Shown: positions 1 through 4,902, counted from the stretch's first letter. The stretch is DNA of 5,132 nt from an archaeon (GCA_030019325.1 JASEFB010000091.1:1807-6938); one strand, 5' to 3'. Numbers and translations: made by a program. Notes: generated by a model from the sequence alone, not told the origin.

Positions 1-56
1 AACGCTTTCTTTCTCAAAGAAAGGGTTTAGTCTAAGAAAACAAGGATTGAAACAAT
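1..56 (+). repeat. 56-bp direct repeat, copy 1, with CRISPR-repeat-like core
   Basis: This stretch is identical base for base to 131-186. It begins with a near-perfect hairpin: CTTTCTTT (5-12), loop CTC, AAAGAAAG (16-23), with AAC/GTT able to extend the stem past one mismatch. Positions 25-53 then read GTTTAGTCTAAG followed by AAAACAAGGATTGAAAC, 29 nt in all. The GTT start and GGATTGAAAC end match the form of archaeal type I/III CRISPR repeats. The copy may extend left beyond the window. The next copy is 101 bp beyond the core, too far for an ordinary spacer, and the hairpin 5' of the core is duplicated as well, so this is not a normal array. The direct repeat is certain; the CRISPR relationship is inference. 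Confidence 0.85.
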
Positions 57-57
57 G

Positions 58-78
58 AGGGACACCTGCGGTTTCCCT
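58..78. other. Hairpin directly after repeat copy 1
   Basis: AGGGA (58-62) pairs with TCCCT (74-78). Inside it, after one mismatch, ACC (64-66) pairs with GGT (70-72) around a TGC loop. The hairpin occupies the same place relative to repeat copy 1 as the unrelated-in-sequence hairpin 189-208 does relative to copy 2. That suggests structure rather than sequence is being kept. The stem is short, so the call is tentative. Confidence 0.4.
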
Positions 79-98
79 TCATAACCCCTTCCCTTAAG

Positions 99-130
99 TT
101 CGGGATAGTCTAAAAAAATTTCTTCCCGAA
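99..130. other. Inverted repeat between the two repeat copies
   Basis: TTCGGGA (99-105) is the exact reverse complement of TCCCGAA (124-130), enclosing an 18-nt A-rich loop. The right arm abuts repeat copy 2. The loop contains the end of GATAGTCT (104-111), which resembles TTTAGTCT in the repeat core, so this may be a degenerate remnant of the core. No function can be assigned. Confidence 0.45.
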
Positions 131-186
131 AACGCTTTCTTTCTCAAAGAAAGGGTTTAGTCTAAGAAAACAAGGATTGAAACAAT
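131..186 (+). repeat. 56-bp direct repeat, copy 2, with CRISPR-repeat-like core
   Basis: This is a perfect copy of 1-56. The triloop hairpin arms are at 135-142 and 146-153, and the CRISPR-like core is at 155-183, ending GGATTGAAAC. After position 186 the copies differ at one base and then share AGG before diverging. The flank to the left (129-136, AAAACGCT) recurs at 238-245, where it is again followed by a triloop hairpin, hinting at a third, decayed unit. Confidence 0.85.
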
Positions 187-188
187 CA

Positions 189-208
189 GGAACCCCCTTC
201 GGGGTTCC
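189..208. other. Strong hairpin after repeat copy 2
   Basis: GGAACCCC (189-196) and GGGGTTCC (201-208) form a perfect 8-bp GC-rich stem around the tetraloop CTTC. On RNA this would be very stable. It follows the repeat core by five bases, as 58-78 does in the first unit. It is not followed by a T-run, so it is not an obvious bacterial-type terminator. Confidence 0.65.
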
Positions 209-220
209 CGATACCTTCCC

Positions 221-231
221 GCCTTATAAGA
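221..231 (+). promoter_or_regulatory. Possible TATA box (box A) for the toxin-antitoxin pair
   Basis: The AT-rich stretch CTTATAAG (223-230) is the best TATA-like element on the + strand upstream of the toxin gene. Archaeal initiation about 25 bases downstream would give a leader of roughly 100 nt containing the hairpins at 252-268 and 282-347. No clear BRE element is visible, so this is a weak suggestion only. Confidence 0.25.
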
Positions 232-251
232 GAACTAAAAACGCTCACTCT

Positions 252-268
252 TTTTTGCTTCGCAAAAA
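252..268. other. Triloop hairpin in the leader region
   Basis: TTTTTGC (252-258) pairs perfectly with GCAAAAA (262-268) around a TTC loop. It begins seven bases after an AAAACGCT (238-245) that also precedes the hairpin of repeat copy 2. A T6 run follows at 273-278, so on the + strand it could act as a terminator for transcription entering from the left. It could equally be another member of the hairpin family seen here. Confidence 0.5.
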
Positions 269-281
269 CATTCTTTTTTCT

Positions 282-342
282 TTGGTCAAGCTTTCTCTTC
301 AAAGAAAGGTTGTTGGTCAAGCTTTTCTTTTAGAGAAAGAGG
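282..342. repeat. Imperfect tandem repeat, 31-bp spacing
   Basis: TTGGTCAAGCTTT occurs at 282-294 and again at 313-325. Each copy is followed by a pyrimidine-rich then purine-rich tail that can fold: CTTTCT (291-296) with AGAAAG (303-308) in the first, imperfect in the second. The first copy's CTTTCTCT (291-298) is also the exact complement of AGAGAAAG (332-339) in the second, so the copies can pair with each other. The second copy runs into the Shine-Dalgarno region of the gene at 352. Confidence 0.6.
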
Positions 343-347
343 AAAAG
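322..347 (+). promoter_or_regulatory. Toxin-gene ribosome binding site inside a potential stem
   Basis: The likely Shine-Dalgarno is AGAGG (338-342), 9 nt before the ATG at 352. CTTTTC (322-327) is exactly complementary to GAAAAG (342-347), and pairing can continue inward with G-U wobbles to about ten pairs (322-331 with 338-347). That would close the Shine-Dalgarno in a stem with loop 332-337. An alternative pairing of 332-339 with 291-298 would compete. The complementarity is visible; a regulatory role is inference, because stretches this rich in purine and pyrimidine tracts pair easily by chance. Confidence 0.4.
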
Positions 348-351
348 ATGG

Positions 352-612
352 ATGCCGATAAAGGATGTCATTCTTACGAAAAAAGTGGAGCATCACATAG
401 GGAAACACGAGGTCACAAGAGAAGAAATAATGGATGTTTTAAACGGCTTCAAATATGTCAAAAGAAAGGGAAAGCGATTTTTATTTTATGGTAAGACAAA
501 AGCTGGAAGATACCTCACCGTTGTGCTGGAGAAGAATAGAGAATACTTTCTGGTCACAGCGAGGGAAAGCACAAAATCTGAGAAAGTATTATATAAGAAG
601 AAAGTGAAATAA
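352..612 (+). CDS. BrnT-like (RelE/ParE-fold) toxin candidate
   Basis: This 86-residue, strongly basic protein (about 23 Lys/Arg against 10 Asp/Glu) is probably the toxin of a type II toxin-antitoxin pair. BrnT-family toxins are small ribonucleases with a RelE-like fold that block translation. The BrnT order of motifs can be read: H14-H15 and KHEVTREEI (18-26), as in the KHGVSFEEA region of the family; a central beta-strand region KGKRFLFYGKT (39-49) and GRYLTVVLE (52-60); then the diagnostic C-terminus TARESTKSEKVLY (69-81), comparable to the SARKATRKERRLY pattern. Conserved R71, E72, E77 and Y81 are candidate active-site or structural residues. The ATG at 352 is preferred: it has AGAGG 9 nt upstream and the family alignment begins just after it. 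The ATG at 348 is in another frame. The next gene starts 3 nt after the stop. A DUF4258-type relative is the main alternative. No activity can be shown from sequence. Confidence 0.75.
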   Translation: MPIKDVILTKKVEHHIGKHEVTREEIMDVLNGFKYVKRKGKRFLFYGKTKAGRYLTVVLEKNREYFLVTARESTKSEKVLYKKKVK

Positions 613-615
613 TAT

Positions 616-837
616 ATGATGAAGAAAGTGAAGATAAAGACGGAAAAGGACTTAGAAGACCTGCCTGAGGATGAAGTCGTGGAGGTCGAATCATGTGATA
701 TTGGATTCAGATTGATTGAAAAGGGGAGTTTGCACACCGAAGTCTCTGTATCTGAAGAAGAAGTGAAAATACCACTACCTGAAGAGTTATATGAGAAAGT
801 CAAAGGTAAGAAGGTTGTGATAGTGCCGAAAGGATGA
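616..837 (+). CDS. Small acidic protein, putative antitoxin partner
   Basis: This 73-residue protein was not recognised as a named family. It is acidic overall (about 18 Asp/Glu against 13 Lys/Arg), with a cluster KDLEDLPEDEVVEVE (10-24) and a C-terminal IPLPEELYEKVKGKKVVIV (52-70). The latter predicts a short helix followed by a beta strand and looks like the end of a small DNA- or protein-binding antitoxin. It starts 3 nt after the stop of the toxin-like gene, so the two are almost certainly co-transcribed and perhaps translationally coupled. There are two consecutive ATGs (616 and 619); either could be used, and only weak GTGA-like complementarity lies upstream. The charge complementarity and position support an antitoxin role by inference. 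It does not resemble BrnA, the usual BrnT partner, nor a clear AbrB or ribbon-helix-helix protein. Confidence 0.65.
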   Translation: MMKKVKIKTEKDLEDLPEDEVVEVESCDIGFRLIEKGSLHTEVSVSEEEVKIPLPEELYEKVKGKKVVIVPKG

Positions 838-872
838 GAGAAGAGATAAGGGGGTTAGAATCAAAAACAAAT

Positions 873-893
873 CATGGCGATAGTCTCCGAAAC
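873..893. repeat. 21-bp direct repeat, copy 1
   Basis: The 21 bases from CATGGCGATAG through TCTCCGAAAC are repeated exactly at 958-978, 85 bp away. The identity stops abruptly on both sides. The GAAAC end and the GATAGTCT motif recall the repeats at the left edge of the window, but the match is too short to call homology. Confidence 0.8.
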
Positions 894-957
894 AAAATAA
901 ACCTTTAAAAAAGATTTGCCGCAAAGATGCTTTTACGCCCGGAGGTGCGTCTAAACA

Positions 958-978
958 CATGGCGATAGTCTCCGAAAC
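958..978. repeat. 21-bp direct repeat, copy 2
   Basis: This is an exact copy of 873-893. Unlike copy 1, it has a downstream partner sequence (994-1004) complementary to its first half, which makes it the left arm of a stem-loop. Confidence 0.8.
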
Positions 979-1004
979 TGCGTTACAAAGACAAGGCTAT
1001 CGCT
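961..1004. other. Stem-loop built on the second 21-bp repeat
   Basis: Positions 961-971 can pair with 994-1004. The core GCGATAG (962-968) is perfectly complementary to CTATCGC (997-1003); a T-G wobble and two Watson-Crick pairs extend it inward, and a G-T wobble extends it outward. The loop is 22 nt. The result is an 11-bp stem that could be a small structured RNA, a recombination-site-like feature or chance; no family is recognised. Confidence 0.45.
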
Positions 1005-1011
1005 AAAATAA

Positions 1012-1182
1012 ATCTACCTTGGTAACACCTATCTCTTTAGAAAATGGTTTGATTCAAAAAATGAGGATGCCGAAGAATATTTCATGAAACGTGGATTGCC
1101 CTCGATCCATGAGCAGAAAAAAAATCGAAAAAATCAAATAGGGGGAATAGCATACTCTAAAAGTGAAATAGAGGAAAATTAG
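1012..1182 (+). pseudogene. Start-less hydrophilic reading frame, probable 5'-truncated remnant
   Basis: From the stop at 1009-1011 the frame stays open for 56 codons to TAG at 1180-1182. Its translation looks protein-like: an aromatic/basic start YLFRKWFDSK, then EDAEEYFMKRGLPSIHEQKK, then polar residues to the end. The only in-frame ATG (1084) comes after 24 codons, in the middle of the best-looking part, and has no clear Shine-Dalgarno. The stop is immediately followed in another frame by a hydrophobic segment (1179 onward, LGFFLSLSAGF) that begins a membrane protein. The simplest reading is one eroded gene, with a cytosolic N-terminal part and membrane C-terminal part, split by a frameshift near 1167-1182 in the A-rich GAGGAAAATT. 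No family was recognised. An unrelated chance frame remains possible. Confidence 0.4.
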
Positions 1183-1196
1183 GATTTTTCCTCTCC

Positions 1197-1382
1197 TTGT
1201 CAGCTGGGTTTCTGTATACGTATCCCTCGAATACCAAGCGGATTGCTTATTACGGCTTCGCTGTGGGTACAATCGACATTATCTTTGGATTTGTTTACAA
1301 TACTTATTTGCTTCAGTGGGTCACTGAGTTCGCAACTCTCGGATATGTCGCGCTACTTGTGGTTATCATATTCAAAAAATGA
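1197..1382 (+). CDS. Small hydrophobic membrane protein, probable C-terminal fragment
   Basis: Read from a TTG at 1197, this gives 61 residues with two likely membrane segments: AYYGFAVGTIDIIFGFVYN (about 17-35) and FATLGYVALLVVIIF (about 45-59), ending in KK. The frame is open upstream to 1167, and the residues before the TTG (LGFFLSLS) continue a further hydrophobic segment. The TTG is therefore probably not a true start, and no Shine-Dalgarno precedes it. Together with the frame 1012-1182 this suggests a split gene for a membrane protein with about three transmembrane helices. If intact, it would be an orphan small membrane protein of unknown role. The stop at 1380-1382 overlaps an ATG at 1379. 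Confidence 0.4.
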   Translation: MSAGFLYTYPSNTKRIAYYGFAVGTIDIIFGFVYNTYLLQWVTEFATLGYVALLVVIIFKK

Positions 1383-1442
1383 TTGATGTCGTTCGCACGG
1401 AGGTATGCTTATTAGCGTGCAAGATTACGGAGAAAAGACTTC

Positions 1443-1463
1443 AAACCTTTTCACAAAAGGTTT
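1443..1463. other. Perfect 9-bp triloop hairpin upstream of carB
   Basis: AAACCTTTT (1443-1451) and AAAAGGTTT (1455-1463) form a perfect 9-bp stem around CAC. The 3' arm GGTTT (1459-1463) could instead pair with AAACC (1469-1473), so the hairpin has an alternative. It has the same build (pyrimidine arm, C-containing triloop, purine arm) as the hairpins at 5-23 and 135-153. Confidence 0.6.
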
Positions 1464-1483
1464 ATCCAAAACCAAGTCCTACT

Positions 1484-1496
1484 CTGGTTGAACCAG
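1484..1496. other. Short palindrome upstream of carB
   Basis: CTGGTT (1484-1489) and AACCAG (1491-1496) are reverse complements separated by one base. As DNA this is a 13-bp dyad that could bind a dimeric regulator; as RNA it would be a 5-bp hairpin with TGA loop. TGGTT (1485-1489) can alternatively pair with AACCA (1470-1474). It lies about 25 bp upstream of the TATA-like box at 1521. Confidence 0.4.
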
Positions 1497-1520
1497 TATC
1501 ACCGACAGTTTCAAAGGCTC

Positions 1521-1526
1521 TTTATA
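1521..1526 (+). promoter_or_regulatory. Candidate TATA box for carB
   Basis: TTTATA, in the context AAGGCTCTTTATAGAC, is the best box A upstream of carB. Initiation about 25 bases downstream (near 1550) would give a leader of about 40 nt. If correct, the hairpins at 1443-1496 lie upstream of the transcript and would act as DNA elements rather than RNA. Confidence 0.35.
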
Positions 1527-1590
1527 GACATATCCATGCGTATGCGCACCATCACTTTTTATTTGGAGAGGCTTTTGAGAAATAGAGGAA

Positions 1591-4500
1591 GTGCCAAAAA
1601 GAGAAGATATCAGGAAGGTGCTGGTAATAGGCTCGGGGCCTATCGTGATTGGTCAGGCCTGTGAGTTTGATTACTCGGGCACGCAGGCTTGTAAAGCGCT
1701 TCATGAGGAAGGCTACGAGGTCGTCTTAGTGAATTCAAATCCCGCTACCATTATGACCGACCCTGAAATGGCTGACCGTACCTACATTGAACCACTGACC
1801 GTGGAGAACATGGAGAAGATAATAGCAAAGGAGAGCCCGGATGCATTGTTGCCCAACCTCGGCGGTCAGACCGGACTCAATCTCTCTTCCGAACTCAACA
1901 AAAGGGGAATACTGGATACCTACGGGGTTAAGATAATCGGTGTAGAAGCTGATGCGATTGAACGAGGCGAAGACCGCATTATCTTTAAAGAGACCATGAA
2001 CCAACTGGGTATACCTATGCCTAATAGTACTCCTGCTTATTCAGTCGAAGAAGCGGAGAAAATCGCACAGGAATTGGGCTACCCAGTGGTCATTAGACCC
2101 GCGTATACCTTGGGCGGAACTGGTGGAGGAATTGCGTATAATGTCGAAGAATTAAGGACGATTGTTGCGCGGGGGATTGCTGCGAGTCTCATCGGTCAAG
2201 TGCTCATCGAAGAAGCGGTCATAGGCTGGGAGGAACTTGAACTTGAAGTGATCAGGGATAAAAAGGGCAACAAGATTACCGTTTGTTTCATTGAGAATGT
2301 TGATCCCATGGGCGTACATACCGGGGATAGTTTTTGCGTGGCGCCGATGCTGACGGTTAGCGAAGAGCTGCAGAAGAAGTTGCAGGAGTTCTCGTACCGG
2401 ATCGTTGATGCCATCGGTGTTATCGGCGGAACAAACATACAATTCGCGCATAATCCCGAGGATGGCAGGGTTGTGGTGATTGAGATTAACCCGCGTACGT
2501 CGCGGTCGTCGGCATTAGCGTCAAAAGCCACAGGTTTTCCTATCGCCCGGATATCAGCTAAACTCGCCGCTGGTATAACTCTTGATGAGATCCCGTACTG
2601 GAAGGGAGGAACGCTTGATAAATATACCCCAAGCGGAGATTATGTCGTGGTAAAGTTCGCCCGGTGGGCATTTGAGAAGTTTCCTCAGACTCAGGACCTG
2701 CTTGGGACGCAGATGAAAGCTGTGGGCGAGGTGATGAGCATCGGCAAGAATTTTAAGGAAGCATTTCAAAAAGCGATACGCTCACTTGAGATCAAACGAT
2801 ATGGCGTTGGCGGTGCAAAGAATTTCACAACGCTTTCCCTTCCAGAGCTTAAGACAAGATTGGTCTATCCCTCCAGTGAGCGCATTTTCTTAATGTACGA
2901 AGCTTTGCGCAAAGGGATGTCGGTTGAGGAGCTTTATCAGCTTACCAAAATTGGCAGATGGTTTATCAGCCAGATGCAAGAGCTGGTAGAATTCGAGGAA
3001 GAACTCAAGAAGTACTACGGCAAAGAGCTGCCTGACGAACTGCTTAAAATGGCAAAAGAAAACGGGTTCTCAGACCGGTACTTCGCACAACTGCTGGGAA
3101 AGAGAGAGACGCAGATCCGCACACAATTACTCGATGTGGAAAAGAGAGCTGCTTATGAAGCAGTGCCCGTGAGTGGTGCTGATGCCGCTTATTACTATTC
3201 AACCCATAATGCCGAAGATTCGGTTCCAGTATCGCCCAAGCGGAAGATAATGATCTTAGGTGGCGGACCTAACCGCATTGGGCAGGGCATAGAGTTTGAT
3301 TATACCTGTGTACATGCTGCATTCGCACTACGTGAAGCGGGAATTGAGTCAGTAATGGTCAATTGCAATCCCGAGACAGTCTCCACCGATTATGATACCT
3401 CCGACAAACTTTATTTCGAGCCTCTAACCGTCGAAGATGTGTTAAACATCTATGAAAAAGAGAAACCTGAGGGTGTCATTGTGCAGTTTGGAGGCCAGAC
3501 TCCTCTGAATATAGCAAGAGAACTCCACGAAGCCGGAGTGAAGATTTTGGGTACAAGCCCGGATAGCATACATTTAGCAGAGGATAGAGAGTTATTCAGG
3601 GAGATGATGACAAAGCTCGGTATCCCACAGCCTGAGGGCGGCACCGCACGGTCAGTAGAGGAGGCGCTGAAGGTGGCACGGAAGATAGGATTTCCATTGA
3701 TGGTGCGCCCTTCTTTTGTGCTCGGCGGGAGGGGAATGGAGATTGTGTACGATGAGAACATGTTTTTAGATTACGCACAAACCGCAGTAGAGGTGAGCCC
3801 TGAATATCCCCTGTTAATTGATAAATTCCTGGAGCACGCGATCGAGACTGAGGTGGATGCCATCGCCGATGGTGAGGACGTATATATTGCCGCAGTAATG
3901 GAACATATCGAGCTTGCCGGGATCCATTCGGGCGATAGTGCCTGCGTGATTCCTTCGCGTACTATCTCACCACGGAACCTCTCTGAAATCGAAGAGTATA
4001 CGAAGAGAATTGCCGATGCGTTCAAGGTCGTTGGGCTGATGAATATCCAATACGCGATAGCCAATGGTAACGCATATATATTAGAGGCAAATCCACGTGC
4101 GTCAAGAACCGTTCCGTTAGTGAGCAAAGTGACTGGCGTCCCGATAGCCAAAGTAGCAACAAAGGTGATGTTAGGCAAGAAGCTAAGGGACATACTCAAG
4201 TCGCTGGATAGAGGTGATAAAGCACTTCCCTATTTTGGAATAAAGGAAGCGGTGTTTCCATTCGATAAGTTCCCTGACGTTGATCCTGTGCTCGGGCCTG
4301 AGATGAAGAGTACGGGCGAGGTGCTGGGCATTGCACCCTCCTTTGGGCTGGCGTTTTACAAAGCGGAAGAAGCTGCGAGTATGAAATTGCCCACTGAAGG
4401 CATAGTCCTGATCTCAGCTGCAGATAAGGATAAAGATGAGATTCTTGAAGTCGCAATGGGCCTCACTAAGCTGGGGTTTACCCTACGTGCAACAGAAGGT

Positions 4501-4818
4501 ACGAAGGCATTTTTGGAAGAACACGGCGTAAAAGCTGATTTGGCGTTAAAGCTCTATGAAGGACGGCCTGATATAACTGATGATATCCGTAACGGCCAGA
4601 TACAGCTGGTCATTAACACGCCGGTGGGCGGGAAGGGGAAACATGACGATAGCTATATCCGTCAAGCTGCGATCCAGTATAAAATTCCATATATTACGAC
4701 TACTGCTGCGGCACGGGCAACGGTTGCGGGCATAGAGACGGTGAAATGCGGTCAGGCAGAAGTGAAGTCCCTTCAGGAATATCACAAATTGTTAGGTCGT
4801 TCGAAGAAAGAGCTTTAA
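1591..4818 (+). CDS. carB: Carbamoyl-phosphate synthase large subunit
   Basis: CarB makes carbamoyl phosphate from ammonia (delivered from glutamine by the CarA subunit), bicarbonate and two ATP, feeding pyrimidine and arginine synthesis in the cytoplasm. The 1075 residues are the normal full length. The N-terminal carboxyphosphate half (1-400) has the loop GSGPIVIGQACEFDYSGTQA (14-33), R129, R169 (IRPAYTLGGTGGG), E215, MGVHTGDS (240-247) and IEINPRTSRSSA (297-308). A linker/oligomerisation region (about 401-545) follows. The carbamoyl-phosphate half (about 550-930) repeats the pattern: GGGPNRIGQGIEFDYT (557-572), VRPSFVLGGRG (705-715), GIHSGDSA (777-784), LEANPRASRT (831-840). The last 140 residues (about 935-1075) are the MGS-like allosteric domain, with ATEGT (967-971), EGRPDITDDIRNG (990-1002) and INTP (1008-1011). 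The GTG start is fixed: MPKREDIRKVLVIGSGP matches the family N-terminus, and an in-frame stop lies at 1576-1578. GAGG (1585-1588) is only 2 nt before the GTG, so the ribosome site is poor. No carA is adjacent. Confidence 0.98.
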   Translation: MPKREDIRKVLVIGSGPIVIGQACEFDYSGTQACKALHEEGYEVVLVNSNPATIMTDPEMADRTYIEPLTVENMEKIIAKESPDALLPNLGGQTGLNLSSELNKRGILDTYGVKIIGVEADAIERGEDRIIFKETMNQLGIPMPNSTPAYSVEEAEKIAQELGYPVVIRPAYTLGGTGGGIAYNVEELRTIVARGIAASLIGQVLIEEAVIGWEELELEVIRDKKGNKITVCFIENVDPMGVHTGDSFCVAPMLTVSEELQKKLQEFSYRIVDAIGVIGGTNIQFAHNPEDGRVVVIEINPRTSRSSALASKATGFPIARISAKLAAGITLDEIPYWKGGTLDKYTPSGDYVVVKFARWAFEKFPQTQDLLGTQMKAVGEVMSIGKNFKEAFQKAIRSLEIKRYGVGGAKNFTTLSLPELKTRLVYPSSERIFLMYEALRKGMSVEELYQLTKIGRWFISQMQELVEFEEELKKYYGKELPDELLKMAKENGFSDRYFAQLLGKRETQIRTQLLDVEKRAAYEAVPVSGADAAYYYSTHNAEDSVPVSPKRKIMILGGGPNRIGQGIEFDYTCVHAAFALREAGIESVMVNCNPETVSTDYDTSDKLYFEPLTVEDVLNIYEKEKPEGVIVQFGGQTPLNIARELHEAGVKILGTSPDSIHLAEDRELFREMMTKLGIPQPEGGTARSVEEALKVARKIGFPLMVRPSFVLGGRGMEIVYDENMFLDYAQTAVEVSPEYPLLIDKFLEHAIETEVDAIADGEDVYIAAVMEHIELAGIHSGDSACVIPSRTISPRNLSEIEEYTKRIADAFKVVGLMNIQYAIANGNAYILEANPRASRTVPLVSKVTGVPIAKVATKVMLGKKLRDILKSLDRGDKALPYFGIKEAVFPFDKFPDVDPVLGPEMKSTGEVLGIAPSFGLAFYKAEEAASMKLPTEGIVLISAADKDKDEILEVAMGLTKLGFTLRATEGTKAFLEEHGVKADLALKLYEGRPDITDDIRNGQIQLVINTPVGGKGKHDDSYIRQAAIQYKIPYITTTAAARATVAGIETVKCGQAEVKSLQEYHKLLGRSKKEL

Positions 4819-4902
4819 GAGTTTAGAGCTTCAGGTGCCATTTTTGCTAACACAACTTGAAAACTCTCGGATCTCGTGGCTCCACACCTTTTAACATCCA
4901 AG

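Larger units (their letters stand above)
838..1011. other. Gene-free stretch with repeats
   Basis: No convincing reading frame lies here on either strand. The stretch holds the two copies of a 21-bp direct repeat, the stem-loop 961-1004, a short palindrome TTTGCCGCAAA (915-925) and AT-rich filler. No T-run terminator for the toxin-antitoxin pair is evident before about 900. An A-rich TTTAAAA (903-909) could serve as a promoter element, but nothing convincing follows it. Confidence 0.5.
1383..1590 (+). other. Intergenic region upstream of carB with doubtful short frames
   Basis: Two short frames occur here and neither is convincing. One (1379-1585, 68 codons) overlaps the previous stop as ATGA and ends 5 nt before carB; its translation resembles no family and lacks a Shine-Dalgarno. 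The other (1405-1491, 28 codons) has GGAGGT directly abutting its ATG, too close for normal initiation, and runs through the hairpins at 1443-1496. The region has no trace of carA. A TATA-like box at 1521 suggests part of it is carB promoter. Confidence 0.5.

Noticed and set aside
1..186. A functional CRISPR array
   Set aside because: Only two repeat-like cores, separated by 101 bp with no spacer-sized interval, flanks duplicated along with the core, and no cas gene in the window. Recorded as repeats instead.
177..494. 105-codon + frame overlapping the second repeat and the toxin gene
   Set aside because: It starts inside the CRISPR-like repeat, runs through hairpins and then out of frame through the better supported toxin gene; the translation looks random.
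486..803. Minus-strand frame opposite the toxin-antitoxin pair
   Set aside because: Ser/Thr/Phe-rich low-complexity translation produced by the acidic and lysine codons of the genes on the other strand.
1054..1272. Minus-strand frame with hydrophobic runs
   Set aside because: Its hydrophobicity comes from the A-rich + strand; there is no start context, and the + strand frames read more like real protein.
1379..1585. 68-codon + frame ending 5 nt before carB, operon-like spacing
   Set aside because: No family resemblance, no ribosome binding site, not a CarA C-terminus, and it crosses palindromes and the candidate carB promoter. Spacing alone is not enough to call it a gene.
1735..4785. Long minus-strand frames within carB
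   Set aside because: Antisense shadows of a fully conserved coding sequence; none has a recognisable domain.
1591..4818. Internal duplication in carB as a gene fusion novelty
   Set aside because: The two homologous halves are the normal architecture of every CarB large subunit.
4818..4867. AGAGTTT (4818-4824) and AAACTCT (4861-4867) inverted repeat after carB
   Set aside because: Only 7 bp with a 36-nt loop and no T-run directly after it; the structure at 4903-4941 is a better terminator candidate.
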